Below, one piece after another: positions 49,678-57,879 of a DNA stretch of 64,000 nucleotides. The translations under genes were made by a program, and so were the position numbers. Each line of letters starts with the position of its first letter. Position 1 is the first letter of the stretch. The DNA is from Pseudomonas taiwanensis DSM 21245. Lineage in GTDB: Bacteria; Pseudomonadota; Gammaproteobacteria; Pseudomonadales; Pseudomonadaceae. The notes below the pieces were generated by a model. It saw nothing but the letters and a program-made list of their open reading frames with translations. It was not told the origin of the DNA and ran no database searches. Where the stretch lies: the NCBI RefSeq assembly GCF_000425785.1, contig NZ_KE384450.1:455873-519872 (forward strand), read 5' to 3'.

Positions 49678-51195
49678 TCAAACGGTCTTCGCGATCCGCC
49701 CGGCTGCCAACGCCCAACCCAGCAACAGCGCACAGACGATCGCCAGCGGCCACGAGCGCCATTGCAGATAAGGTGTCAGTTGCTGCATGGGCACCACCTC
49801 GCCATACAGGATCGCCTGCTGGAATTGCGGTATTTGCGCGGTGATCTTGCCGAATGGGTCGATCAGCGCGGTGACCCCGTTGTTGGTGGCCCGGATCATC
49901 CAGCGGCCAGCTTCCAGGGCACGCATCTGCGCCATCTGCAGATGCTGCAGCGGGCCGATCGAGGTGCCGAACCAGGTGTCGTTGCTGATGGTCAGCAACA
50001 GGTCGCTGCGGGCAGCCAGGCCGGCGGCGAATTCCGGGTAAACGACTTCGTAGCAGATGTACGGCGCAATCTGGTAGCCCTTGGCTTGCAGTAGCGGCTG
50101 GTCTTCAGGTCCCCGGGCGAAGTCGGACATTGGCAGGTTGAAGAACTCGATCAGCCCCCGAAGCATGTCCTGCAGTGGCACGTATTCGCCGAACGGCACC
50201 AGCTTTTGCTTCAGATACGTGCCATCGCCCTCACCGGTGACGGTGATACCGTTGTAGTAGCGGCGCTGGTGGTGCACCACTTGCCGCACAGGTACGCCGG
50301 TGATCAGCGCAGAATGCCGCTCGGCGGCAAAACGCCCCATCACGTCGATGTAGCCCTGCGCCTGGTCCTTGAGCACCGGTACGGCTGTCTCTGGCCAGAC
50401 CAGCAGGTCCACGGGCTTGGAGGTGAAGCTCATGTCGCGGTACAGCGCCAGCTGTGCGTCGATATGGGCGGGGTCCCACTTCAGGTCCTGCTCGACGTTG
50501 CCTTGCACGGCAGCGACCTTGAGCGGGTCGCCGACCGGGGTGGTCCAGGCGTGGCCCTTGAGCGCAAGGCCCAGGCCCCAGGGTGCCAGCAGCAGCACGA
50601 TGCCGACCGCCAGGAATGACGGGCGTGCCCGCAGACGCGGCAGGTTGCACAGCAGCGCAGCGCTCATGGCCAGAACGAAGGACACCAGCCACACGCCACC
50701 CAGCGGGGCAAGCCCGGCCAGCGGACCGTCCAGCTGGCTATAGCCTGCGTATAGCCACGGGAAACCGGTCAGGAACCAGCCTCGGAAGGCCTCTTGCAAC
50801 AACCACAGCGCAGCAAAGCACAACGCATCGGCCAGGGGCGCTTCATTGCGCCGTAGCCAGCGCGCCCACAGCCATGTGGGCAAGGCGAAGAACCAGGCAA
50901 GCGCCGCGAAGAACGCCAGCAGCAGCAGAGTCGCCAGCAGCGGAGAAGCACCGCCATAGGTGTTCATGCTGACGTAGATCCACCAGGTGCCGGCACCGTA
51001 CAGGCCGAAGCCGAAGCACCAACCGCGGCCCATGGCCTGGCGCGGGCTGAGCTCGCGCAGGCCGAGGTAGAGCAGGGCGATGGACACCAGGGCCAGCGGC
51101 CAGATGTCGAATGGCGCCAAGGCCAGGAGAGTGGAGGCGCCGGCCGCCATGGCCAGCAGGTTACCGGGCCAGCCGGGGCGGGTGATCCAACGCAT
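49678..51195 (-). CDS. lnt: Apolipoprotein N-acyltransferase Lnt
   Basis: The 505-residue protein has about eight membrane segments in the first 210 residues and a C-terminal nitrilase-type periplasmic domain. The catalytic triad is visible as the Glu in LLVWPETAVP, Lys in LKQKLVPFGE and Cys in APYICYEVVYPE. It adds the third acyl chain to lipoproteins. It lies 8 bases after corC, the last gene of phoH–ybeY–corC–lnt. Confidence 0.95.
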   Translation of the reverse strand: MRWITRPGWPGNLLAMAAGASTLLALAPFDIWPLALVSIALLYLGLRELSPRQAMGRGWCFGFGLYGAGTWWIYVSMNTYGGASPLLATLLLLAFFAALAWFFALPTWLWARWLRRNEAPLADALCFAALWLLQEAFRGWFLTGFPWLYAGYSQLDGPLAGLAPLGGVWLVSFVLAMSAALLCNLPRLRARPSFLAVGIVLLLAPWGLGLALKGHAWTTPVGDPLKVAAVQGNVEQDLKWDPAHIDAQLALYRDMSFTSKPVDLLVWPETAVPVLKDQAQGYIDVMGRFAAERHSALITGVPVRQVVHHQRRYYNGITVTGEGDGTYLKQKLVPFGEYVPLQDMLRGLIEFFNLPMSDFARGPEDQPLLQAKGYQIAPYICYEVVYPEFAAGLAARSDLLLTISNDTWFGTSIGPLQHLQMAQMRALEAGRWMIRATNNGVTALIDPFGKITAQIPQFQQAILYGEVVPMQQLTPYLQWRSWPLAIVCALLLGWALAAGRIAKTV

Positions 51196-51203
51196 GTTTG
51201 TCC

Positions 51204-52043
51204 TTAGCGGGTGATCGGTGTCAGGCGCAGCAAGTGTATCCGCCGGCTATCGGCGTTGAGAATACGGAATCTGTAGGAACCGATCTCGGTAGTCTCGTTG
51301 CGCTTTGGCAGGTGGCCAAAGGCGCTCATCACCAGGCCGCCGACCGTGTCGAACTCGTCGTCCGAGAACTCGCTGTCGAAGAACTCGTTGAAGTTGTCGA
51401 TCGGTGTCAGTGCCTTGACCAGGAAGTCGCCGCTTGGCAGTGGCTTGATGTAGCTGTCTTCCTCGACATCGTGTTCGTCTTCGATGTCGCCGACGATCTG
51501 CTCGAGCACGTCCTCGATGGTCACCAGGCCCGCCACACCACCATATTCGTCGATGACGATGGCCATGTGGTTGTGATTGGCGCGGAATTCACGCAGCAGC
51601 ACGTTCAGGCGCTTGGATTCCGGCACGAAGGTGGCGGGGCGCAGCAGGTCCTTGATGTTTAAACTGTCGCCGTTCTCTTTGAGGATCAGCGGCAGCAGGT
51701 CCTTGGCCAGCAAGATCCCGAGCACATCGTCATGGCTTTCGCCGATCACCGGATAGCGCGAGTGGGCGGCGTCGATCACCGCAGGCAGGAACTCACGTGG
51801 CGACTGGGTAGCCTTGATGCTGATCATCTGCGAGCGTGGCACCATGATGTCGCGCACCTGCAGGTCCGCGACCTGGATGGCACCCTCGACGATGGTCAGC
51901 GCTTCGCTGTCGAGCAGCTTGTTCTGATGGGCTTCACGCAGCAGCTCGAGGAGCTCCTGGCGGTTTTTCGGCTCATGGGCAAAAGCCTGGGTCAGTTTAC
52001 CCAGCCAGGACTTCTGCCCGTTGCTCGATCGATCTTCGCTCAT
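51204..52043 (-). CDS. corC: CorC/HlyC-family transporter-associated protein
   Basis: The 279-residue cytoplasmic protein has two CBS domains (about residues 65–190; DIMVPRSQM, RYPVIGESHDDVLGILLAKDLL, MAIVIDEYGGVAGLVTIEDV) and a C-terminal CorC/HlyC domain (about 205–275). In enterics CorC is linked to Mg2+/Co2+ efflux. The start at 52043 (MSEDRSSN) gives the family length. It is co-directional with ybeY and lnt. Confidence 0.92.
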   Translation of the reverse strand: MSEDRSSNGQKSWLGKLTQAFAHEPKNRQELLELLREAHQNKLLDSEALTIVEGAIQVADLQVRDIMVPRSQMISIKATQSPREFLPAVIDAAHSRYPVIGESHDDVLGILLAKDLLPLILKENGDSLNIKDLLRPATFVPESKRLNVLLREFRANHNHMAIVIDEYGGVAGLVTIEDVLEQIVGDIEDEHDVEEDSYIKPLPSGDFLVKALTPIDNFNEFFDSEFSDDEFDTVGGLVMSAFGHLPKRNETTEIGSYRFRILNADSRRIHLLRLTPITR

Positions 52044-52068
52044 GGCGGTTCTCGTGATCCTTGCAGTA

Positions 52069-52542
52069 TCAGTGTGTGATTGATTCGTTTTCATCGTCGG
52101 CATATGGGTCGGGGTGACCCAGTTCTGCCAGCAATTCCCGTTCCAGCGCTTCCATTTCCTCGGCCTCATCGTCTTCGATGTGGTCATAGCCGAGCAGGTG
52201 CAGGCAGCCGTGGATGACCAGGTGCGCCCAGTGAGCCTCCAGGGACTTGCCCTGTTCGGCGGCCTCGCGCTCGACCACTGGCACGCAAATGACCAGGTCG
52301 CCCAGTAGCGGGATATCCAGCAGGTCGTCCGGCACGTCGGCTGGGAACGACAACACATTGGTTGCGTAGTCCTTGTGCCGGTAGGTGTGGTTGAGTTCGC
52401 GGCCTTCGGTTTCGTCGACCAGGCGAATGGTCATTTCCGAGTCGGCGCTGCGCTGGCGCAAGGCCAGTTCGCACCAGCGGCGGAAGGCGGCGTCATCCGG
52501 GGCGGCAGCGTCCGTGGCCCGTTGCAGGTCGAGTTCAAGCAT
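52069..52542 (-). CDS. ybeY: Endoribonuclease YbeY
   Basis: The 157-residue metalloprotein has the zinc motif HGCLHLLGYDH (H-x3-H-x5-H) near residue 115. It acts in 16S rRNA maturation and ribosome quality control. The start MLELDLQRA overlaps the end of phoH by 8 bases. The open frame upstream to 52743 lies within phoH. Confidence 0.95.
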   Translation of the reverse strand: MLELDLQRATDAAAPDDAAFRRWCELALRQRSADSEMTIRLVDETEGRELNHTYRHKDYATNVLSFPADVPDDLLDIPLLGDLVICVPVVEREAAEQGKSLEAHWAHLVIHGCLHLLGYDHIEDDEAEEMEALERELLAELGHPDPYADDENESITH

Positions 52543-53533
52543 CTTTGCCGGGAACCTCGGGTTTTGCCTGACGGGCGTCGAAACGGTCGTAAGCCTCGAC
52601 GATGCGCTGCACCAGTGGGTGACGAACCACGTCTTTGGGTTGGAAGTGGGTAAAGCTGATGCCCGGAACGTCCTTGAGCACCTCGATGACGTGGGCCAGG
52701 CCCGACTTGGTGCCGCGTGGCAGGTCGACCTGGGTGATGTCACCGGTGATCACCGCCGTCGAGCCGAAGCCGATTCGGGTGAGGAACATCTTCATCTGTT
52801 CGAGCGTGGTGTTCTGGCTCTCGTCGAGGATGATGAAGCTGTTGTTCAGTGTGCGGCCACGCATGTAGGCGAGGGGGGCGATCTCGATCACCTGGCGCTC
52901 GATGAGCTTGGCCACATGCTCGAAGCCCAGCATCTCGTAGAGCGCGTCGTAGAGCGGGCGCAGGTACGGGTCGATCTTCTGCGCAAGGTCGCCTGGCAGA
53001 AAACCGAGCTTCTCGCCGGCCTCGACGGCCGGACGCACCAGCAGGATGCGACGCACTTGCTCGCGTTCCAGGGCGTCCACGGCGCAGGCCACGGCCAGGT
53101 AGGTCTTGCCGGTACCGGCCGGGCCGATGCCGAAGTTGATGTCGTTGGCCAGGATTTCCTTGACGTAGCGCTGCTGGTTGACCCCGCGCGGGCGAATGTT
53201 GCCCTTGCGTGTACGCAACGAAACGCTCACCTCATTGACCGCCGGGTTGTCGATGTTCTCGACCGTGGACTCCTGCAGGTACAGGTGGACGGTTTCCGGC
53301 GACAGGTCGGAGGATTTGGCCTCGCGATAGAGACGTCGCAGCAGTTGCTCGGCAGCGGAGGTCGTCTTGGGTTCGCCGATCAGCTCGAATTGGTTGCCGC
53401 GGTTGCGGATTTCGATGGCCAGGCGTTGTTCGATCAGGCGCAGGTGCTCGTCGAACTGGCCGCACAGGTTGGCGAAACGGTGGGCCTCGAAAGGTTCGAG
53501 GATGAAACGATGGGGTTCTATGGGTGCGTTCAA
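52535..53533 (-). CDS. phoH: PhoH-like ATPase (YbeZ)
   Basis: The 332-residue P-loop protein has Walker A FGIGPAGTGKTYLAVA near residue 130 and Walker B region NSFIILDESQNTT near 225. YbeZ-type PhoH proteins partner YbeY. The start appears to be TTG (MNAPIEPHR) with no evident ribosome site. No ATG lies nearby in frame. In other pseudomonads miaB lies directly upstream in the same direction; here it is absent and a 248-base promoter region to the DUF1820 gene is found. Confidence 0.92.
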   Translation of the reverse strand: MNAPIEPHRFILEPFEAHRFANLCGQFDEHLRLIEQRLAIEIRNRGNQFELIGEPKTTSAAEQLLRRLYREAKSSDLSPETVHLYLQESTVENIDNPAVNEVSVSLRTRKGNIRPRGVNQQRYVKEILANDINFGIGPAGTGKTYLAVACAVDALEREQVRRILLVRPAVEAGEKLGFLPGDLAQKIDPYLRPLYDALYEMLGFEHVAKLIERQVIEIAPLAYMRGRTLNNSFIILDESQNTTLEQMKMFLTRIGFGSTAVITGDITQVDLPRGTKSGLAHVIEVLKDVPGISFTHFQPKDVVRHPLVQRIVEAYDRFDARQAKPEVPGKDA

Positions 53534-53642
53534 GGTCGTTTTTTAGCCGCTCGACGGCAATGAATGTGATCTCAAGAATAACCCTTCGATGGCAGTGGCG
53601 AAAGCACTGAAACGATCAAGGGTTGGCACAAGCTATGTACTG

Positions 53643-53685
53643 CCCGTTCCGGCCTTGTCGCCGGCGAGCCGGCTCCGGCCGGAAG
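53643..53685. repeat. REP-like palindrome upstream of phoH
   Basis: GCCGGCGAGCCGGC with flanking CCGGCC arms, in the gap between divergent phoH and DUF1820 genes, where miaB is usually found. Confidence 0.6.
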
Positions 53686-53781
53686 TGCGGGACTCGTGCT
53701 GGCTGGAACCGGCGGCACAGATCGATCTGCCTCTCTGCTATGATGCCCGCCTTTTCTTACGCATGTGTTATCTCCGCAAAC

Positions 53782-54108
53782 ATGAGCAAACGCGAACCCG
53801 CCATCTATAAAGTCATTTTCCTGAATCAGGGCCAAGTCTTCGAAATGTATGCCAAGCAGATCTACCAGAGCGATCTGTGGGGCTTTCTCGAAATCGAGGA
53901 GTTTGTCTTCGGCGAGCGCACCCAAGTGGTGGTCGACCCGAGCGAAGAGAAGCTCAAGAACCAGTTCGAAGGGGTGATCCGCAGCTTCGTGCCGATGCAC
54001 TCGATCGTGCGTATCGACGAAGTGGAGCGTCTGGGAACGGCCAAGATCAGCGAAGCCAAGGGGAGTGGCAATGTAATGCCATTCCCGATGCCGATGCCGG
54101 AGAAGTAA
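53782..54108 (+). CDS. DUF1820 family protein
   Basis: The 108-residue soluble protein starts MSKREPAIYKVIFLNQGQVF and is strongly conserved among pseudomonads. Function unknown. Its domain (residues 10–75) contains DLWGFLEIEEFVFGE and a Pro/Met-rich tail (MPFPMPMPEK). TATGAT at 53739–53744 may be its -10. It converges with the Sel1-repeat gene, with 6 bases between stops. Confidence 0.85.
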   Translation: MSKREPAIYKVIFLNQGQVFEMYAKQIYQSDLWGFLEIEEFVFGERTQVVVDPSEEKLKNQFEGVIRSFVPMHSIVRIDEVERLGTAKISEAKGSGNVMPFPMPMPEK

Positions 54109-54114
54109 GGCGTT

Positions 54115-54660
54115 TCAGGGAAGTGGCGAGAACGGCGTGCGCCCTTCGGCGTTCTGTAGTTCAAGCAGGTACTTGCGGAAGATCTGGCCGAGCACCTGGG
54201 TGGCATGCTCCAGCTCGTCACGGGGCATCTGCTCGGTCACTTCATCGGCCATGTCCAGTGCATCCTCGGCACCGTTGACCGCGGCCATCTTCAGCAGGAT
54301 GTAGGCCTGCACGTTATTGGCCTTGACCCCTTCGCCATGGAAGAACATGGCGCCCAGGCGGTATTGGGCTTCGGCGTGACCTTGCAGCGAAGCTTTCTCG
54401 AACCAGTCCAGGGCCTTTTTCAGGTCCTTTGGCGTTTGCGTGTAGTAATACTCGCCCAGTTCGAACTGCGCTTGGGCGTCCCCGGTCGCCGCCGTCTGCT
54501 CACAGGCCTTCAAGGCATTGTGCAGGTCTTCTGGCTGAACGTTCAAAGTGCAGCGGCCCGTCGCTGGAATCAGCAACGAGTTACCGCCCTCCGCCAGGGC
54601 CAGCAGGGGCTGAAGAAGCAACAGGCAGCCCATGGTCAGGGCGCGGCCGGTGCGGTTCAT
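54115..54660 (-). CDS. Sel1-repeat exported protein
   Basis: The 181-residue protein has a signal peptide (cleavage near LALA, residue 23) and two or three Sel1-like repeats (AQAQFELGEYYYTQ, AEAQYRLGAMFFHGEG, NVQAYILLKMAAVNGA). Such repeats form helical scaffolds for protein contacts. A lone pair of cysteines (C37, C53 region) could form a disulfide. It is a single gene between DUF1820 and hemL. Specific role unknown. Confidence 0.8.
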   Translation of the reverse strand: MNRTGRALTMGCLLLLQPLLALAEGGNSLLIPATGRCTLNVQPEDLHNALKACEQTAATGDAQAQFELGEYYYTQTPKDLKKALDWFEKASLQGHAEAQYRLGAMFFHGEGVKANNVQAYILLKMAAVNGAEDALDMADEVTEQMPRDELEHATQVLGQIFRKYLLELQNAEGRTPFSPLP

Positions 54661-54877
54661 GGGGATCGACTTACCTCTGCAAAGCTACGGCCAATGTCTC
54701 TGGTGGCACATTATGGGATAAGCAGCGCCAACCTTACAAAGTTTTACGCGAATTTCTGTTTGGTTGGGGAAGTCAGTGCGTGTTGCAGGCTCTTTTATTA
54801 CCCGCCCCTACAGGTATTGCACAGGTTACCAGGCCTGTGAAGTACCTGCAGGAGCCGGCGGCCGGCGATCAGGGAGC

Positions 54878-56161
54878 TTACTTGAGCTTGGCGAAAGCGC
54901 GCTCGGCCGCATCCAGGGTGATCTGCAGCTCTTTCTCGCCGTGGGCGATCGAGGTGAAGCCGGCCTCGAACGCGCTTGGGGCCAGGTATACGCCACCTTC
55001 GAGCATCAGGTGGAAGAAGCGCTTGAAGCGCTCGGCGTCGCTGGCCATCACGTCGTCGAAGGTGACGATGTCGTCGGCGCCACTGAAGTACAGGCCGAAC
55101 ATGGCCCCCGCCTGGGTCGTGACGAACGGAATGCTGGCAGCATCGGCGCGCTGCTGCAGGCCATCGAGCATGCGGCTGGTGAAGGCGCTCAGTTCATCGT
55201 GGAAGCCCGGGCGGCTGATCAGTTTCAGGGTGGTCAGGCCGGCCGCCATGGCCAGTGGGTTACCCGACAGCGTGCCCGCCTGGTAGACAGGGCCCAGCGG
55301 GGCGATGCAGCCCATGATTTCGCGTTTGCCACCGAAGCAGCCGACGGGCATGCCGCCACCGACGATCTTGCCGAAGGTCGACAGGTCCGGCTTGATGCCG
55401 TAATGGCCCTGTGCGCCACCGAGGGAGACGCGGAAACCGGTCATCACTTCGTCGAAGATCAACACCACGCCGTGCTTGTCGCACTGCTCACGCAGGCCTT
55501 CGAGGAAGCCTGGAGCCGGTGGTACGCAGTTCATGTTGCCGGCCACCGGCTCGACGATGATGCAGGCGACGGTCTGGCCGACTTCGGAAAGGGTCTTCTC
55601 CACCGCAGCGATATCGTTGAACGGCAGGGTCAGGGTGTGCTTGGCGAAGTCCGCCGGGACGCCGGCGGAGCTAGGCACGCCCTGAGTCAGCAAACCAGAG
55701 CCGGCCTTGACCAGCAGGCTGTCGGAGTGGCCATGGTAGCAGCCCTCGAACTTGATGATGGCGTCGCGGCCAGTGTAACCACGGGCCAGACGAATGGCGC
55801 TCATGGTCGCTTCGGTGCCCGAGCTGACCATACGCACCATTTCCATGGACGGCACGATCGAGCAGACCAGGTCGGCCATTTCGGTTTCCATGGCGGTCGG
55901 TGCGCCATAGGACAGGCCGTGTTCGAGCTGCTTGCGTACCGATTCGAGTACGTCCGGGTGGCCGTGGCCGAGGATCATCGGGCCCCAGGAGCCGACATAG
56001 TCGACGTAGCGCTTGTCGTCCTCGTCAACCACGTAGGCGCCTTCGGCGTGCTTGAAGAACAGTGGCGTGCCGCCGACGCTCTTGAAGGCACGGACCGGCG
56101 AGTTGACGCCGCCGGGGATGTGCTTCTGGGCTTGGGCGAACAGGGATTCGGAACGGGACAT
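54878..56161 (-). CDS. hemL: Glutamate-1-semialdehyde 2,1-aminomutase
   Basis: The 427-residue PLP fold-type I enzyme has GSWGPMILGHGHP, CYHGHSDSLLVKAGSG and the PLP lysine in FGKIVGGGMPVGCFGG near residue 265. It makes 5-aminolevulinate, the first haem precursor of the C5 route and also the start of the cobalamin ring made by the cob genes in this window. It lies 17 bases after thiE on the same strand. Confidence 0.97.
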   Translation of the reverse strand: MSRSESLFAQAQKHIPGGVNSPVRAFKSVGGTPLFFKHAEGAYVVDEDDKRYVDYVGSWGPMILGHGHPDVLESVRKQLEHGLSYGAPTAMETEMADLVCSIVPSMEMVRMVSSGTEATMSAIRLARGYTGRDAIIKFEGCYHGHSDSLLVKAGSGLLTQGVPSSAGVPADFAKHTLTLPFNDIAAVEKTLSEVGQTVACIIVEPVAGNMNCVPPAPGFLEGLREQCDKHGVVLIFDEVMTGFRVSLGGAQGHYGIKPDLSTFGKIVGGGMPVGCFGGKREIMGCIAPLGPVYQAGTLSGNPLAMAAGLTTLKLISRPGFHDELSAFTSRMLDGLQQRADAASIPFVTTQAGAMFGLYFSGADDIVTFDDVMASDAERFKRFFHLMLEGGVYLAPSAFEAGFTSIAHGEKELQITLDAAERAFAKLK

Positions 56162-56178
56162 GGAGTTATCTCTCGAAA

Positions 56179-56802
56179 TCAGGAAGCGAACAGGGCGTTG
56201 AAGGCGCGGGCGCGGCGGGTAACTTCCTGCGCGCTGTCGGCACCGAACAAGCCATGGATCACCGCCAGCAGGTCTGCACCATGGGCGACCAGCGGGGCGG
56301 CGTTGTCGAGGGTGATTCCGCCGATCACGGCGATCGGCAGCTTGACCTGGGCACGGGCCTGTTCCAGCAGCTCTACGCTGGCGGCCGGCGCACCGGGCTT
56401 GGTCACCGAGTTGAAGAAGCGCCCGAAGGCCACATAGCTGGCGCCTTCGTTGGCCGCTTGTCTGGCCAGGTCGAGCTGGGCGTGGCAGGTCGAGCCGATG
56501 ATGGCATGGCGGCCCAGCAGGGCGCGGGCGGGTGTCAGTGGGCCATCGGTTTGGCCCAGGTGCACGCCGACGCCCAGGCGCGCGGCCAGTTCGGCATCGT
56601 CGTTGATGATCAGCTGGGTGCCGTAGCGCTCGCAGAGCTGCTTCAGCGCCTCTGCTTCGCGCAGGCGGCGGGCGGCATCGTCGCTTTTGTCACGGTATTG
56701 CAGCAGGCACACGCCGCCTTCAAGGGCTGCCTCGACGTGGGACAGGAAACGGCCGGCGAGCAGCTGGCTGTCGGTGATCGCGTACAGACCGCGTAGCTTC
56801 AT
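56179..56802 (-). CDS. thiE: Thiamine-phosphate synthase ThiE
   Basis: The 207-residue TIM-barrel protein has LRGLYAITDSQLL, LLQYRDKSDD and GSTCHAQLDLARQA, matching ThiE. It joins HMP-PP and thiazole-phosphate. It follows thiD after 14 bases and precedes hemL, an order shared with P. aeruginosa (thiD–thiE–hemL). Confidence 0.95.
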   Translation of the reverse strand: MKLRGLYAITDSQLLAGRFLSHVEAALEGGVCLLQYRDKSDDAARRLREAEALKQLCERYGTQLIINDDAELAARLGVGVHLGQTDGPLTPARALLGRHAIIGSTCHAQLDLARQAANEGASYVAFGRFFNSVTKPGAPAASVELLEQARAQVKLPIAVIGGITLDNAAPLVAHGADLLAVIHGLFGADSAQEVTRRARAFNALFAS

Positions 56803-56816
56803 CGGAAAGCCTCGTA

Positions 56817-57614
56817 TCAGGAACAGAAGTCCAAGGGCAGACGGCGCGGGACGAACTGGCCTTTGCCCAGTTGTTCGGCATCGCGCAGGGTTCGCCAGGT
56901 GTAGTCCAGGGCACTGCGTACGGCGCTCTGGAGCTGCTCGCCAAGTGCCAGGCGACCGGCTAGGGCACTGGCCAGCGTGCAGCCCGAACCATGGTAGCTG
57001 CCGGGCAGACGTTGGCAGGTCCAGGTGTGGCTCTGGCCGTCGCGGCTGTACAGGCGGTTATGGATTTCGTCTTCGTCACCGTGGCCACCGGTGATCAGCA
57101 GGTGTTTACAGAACGGCAACAGTTTTTCGGCACACTCGTCGGCGCTGCCGTCGGGCAGTTCGGCCAGAATGCGTGCTTCGGGTAGGTTTGGCGTGGCGAT
57201 GGTGGCACGCGGCAGCAGGCGTTCGCGCAGGGCATAGCCGACCTCGTCCTTGCCCAGGCGGCCGCCGCCACCCGCGCGCAGCACGGGGTCGCAGACCAGC
57301 GGGAGGTGAGGGTGGGCGCTGAGCAGTTCGGCAACGGTGTCGACCATTTCGATCGACCCGAGCATGCCAAGCTTGACCGCAGCGACATCGGAGTCGGCCA
57401 GCACGGCGTTGGCCTGTGCCAGTACCCATTCGCGGTCGAGCACGCGGAAATCGGTAACGTTGACGGTATCCTGGACGGTCAGGGCTGTTACCGCGGGCGC
57501 GGCGTGACAGCCTTGGGCGATCAGGGCTTCGATATCTGCCTGCAGGCCGGCACCGCCACTGGGGTCGTGGCCGGAGAGACAGAGGACAACGGGGCGGGAG
57601 CTGTAGGTATTCAT
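56817..57614 (-). CDS. thiD: Hydroxymethylpyrimidine kinase / HMP-phosphate kinase ThiD
   Basis: The 265-residue ribokinase-like enzyme has CLSGHDPSGGAGLQADIEAL at its start and GSGCTLASALAGRLALG near the C-terminus (anion hole and catalytic Asp-type region). It phosphorylates HMP twice. The start is MNTYSSRPV at 57614. Nine residues of open frame upstream lack support. I saw no TPP riboswitch ahead of it. It is divergent from the LadS-like kinase. Confidence 0.95.
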   Translation of the reverse strand: MNTYSSRPVVLCLSGHDPSGGAGLQADIEALIAQGCHAAPAVTALTVQDTVNVTDFRVLDREWVLAQANAVLADSDVAAVKLGMLGSIEMVDTVAELLSAHPHLPLVCDPVLRAGGGGRLGKDEVGYALRERLLPRATIATPNLPEARILAELPDGSADECAEKLLPFCKHLLITGGHGDEDEIHNRLYSRDGQSHTWTCQRLPGSYHGSGCTLASALAGRLALGEQLQSAVRSALDYTWRTLRDAEQLGKGQFVPRRLPLDFCS

Positions 57615-57879
57615 GGTCGGCGAGCTTACCACCAATCCCATTTGCGCGGATCGTCCTACAAACGCTATTTGTTGATCAATCGGTCAAATTATTGGTTTCG
57701 GATGTCTGCAAGCCATTGATCTAGAGCGGTTTCTTTAAAATATGAAGTGGCCCAATGCTATCGTTGAAGGCTATGCTAGAGTGCTCGGATAATTCGACTA
57801 ACGGGTACTGCCGGGGTACGTCGTCTCAAAGGGATGGGGGGCAACCACGACGCGACCGGACAGGCCATGCTGGGGCTGT

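Noticed and set aside
57615..57879. TPP riboswitch ahead of thiD
   Set aside because: No CTGAGA/ACCTGATC-type core motifs are visible in either orientation.
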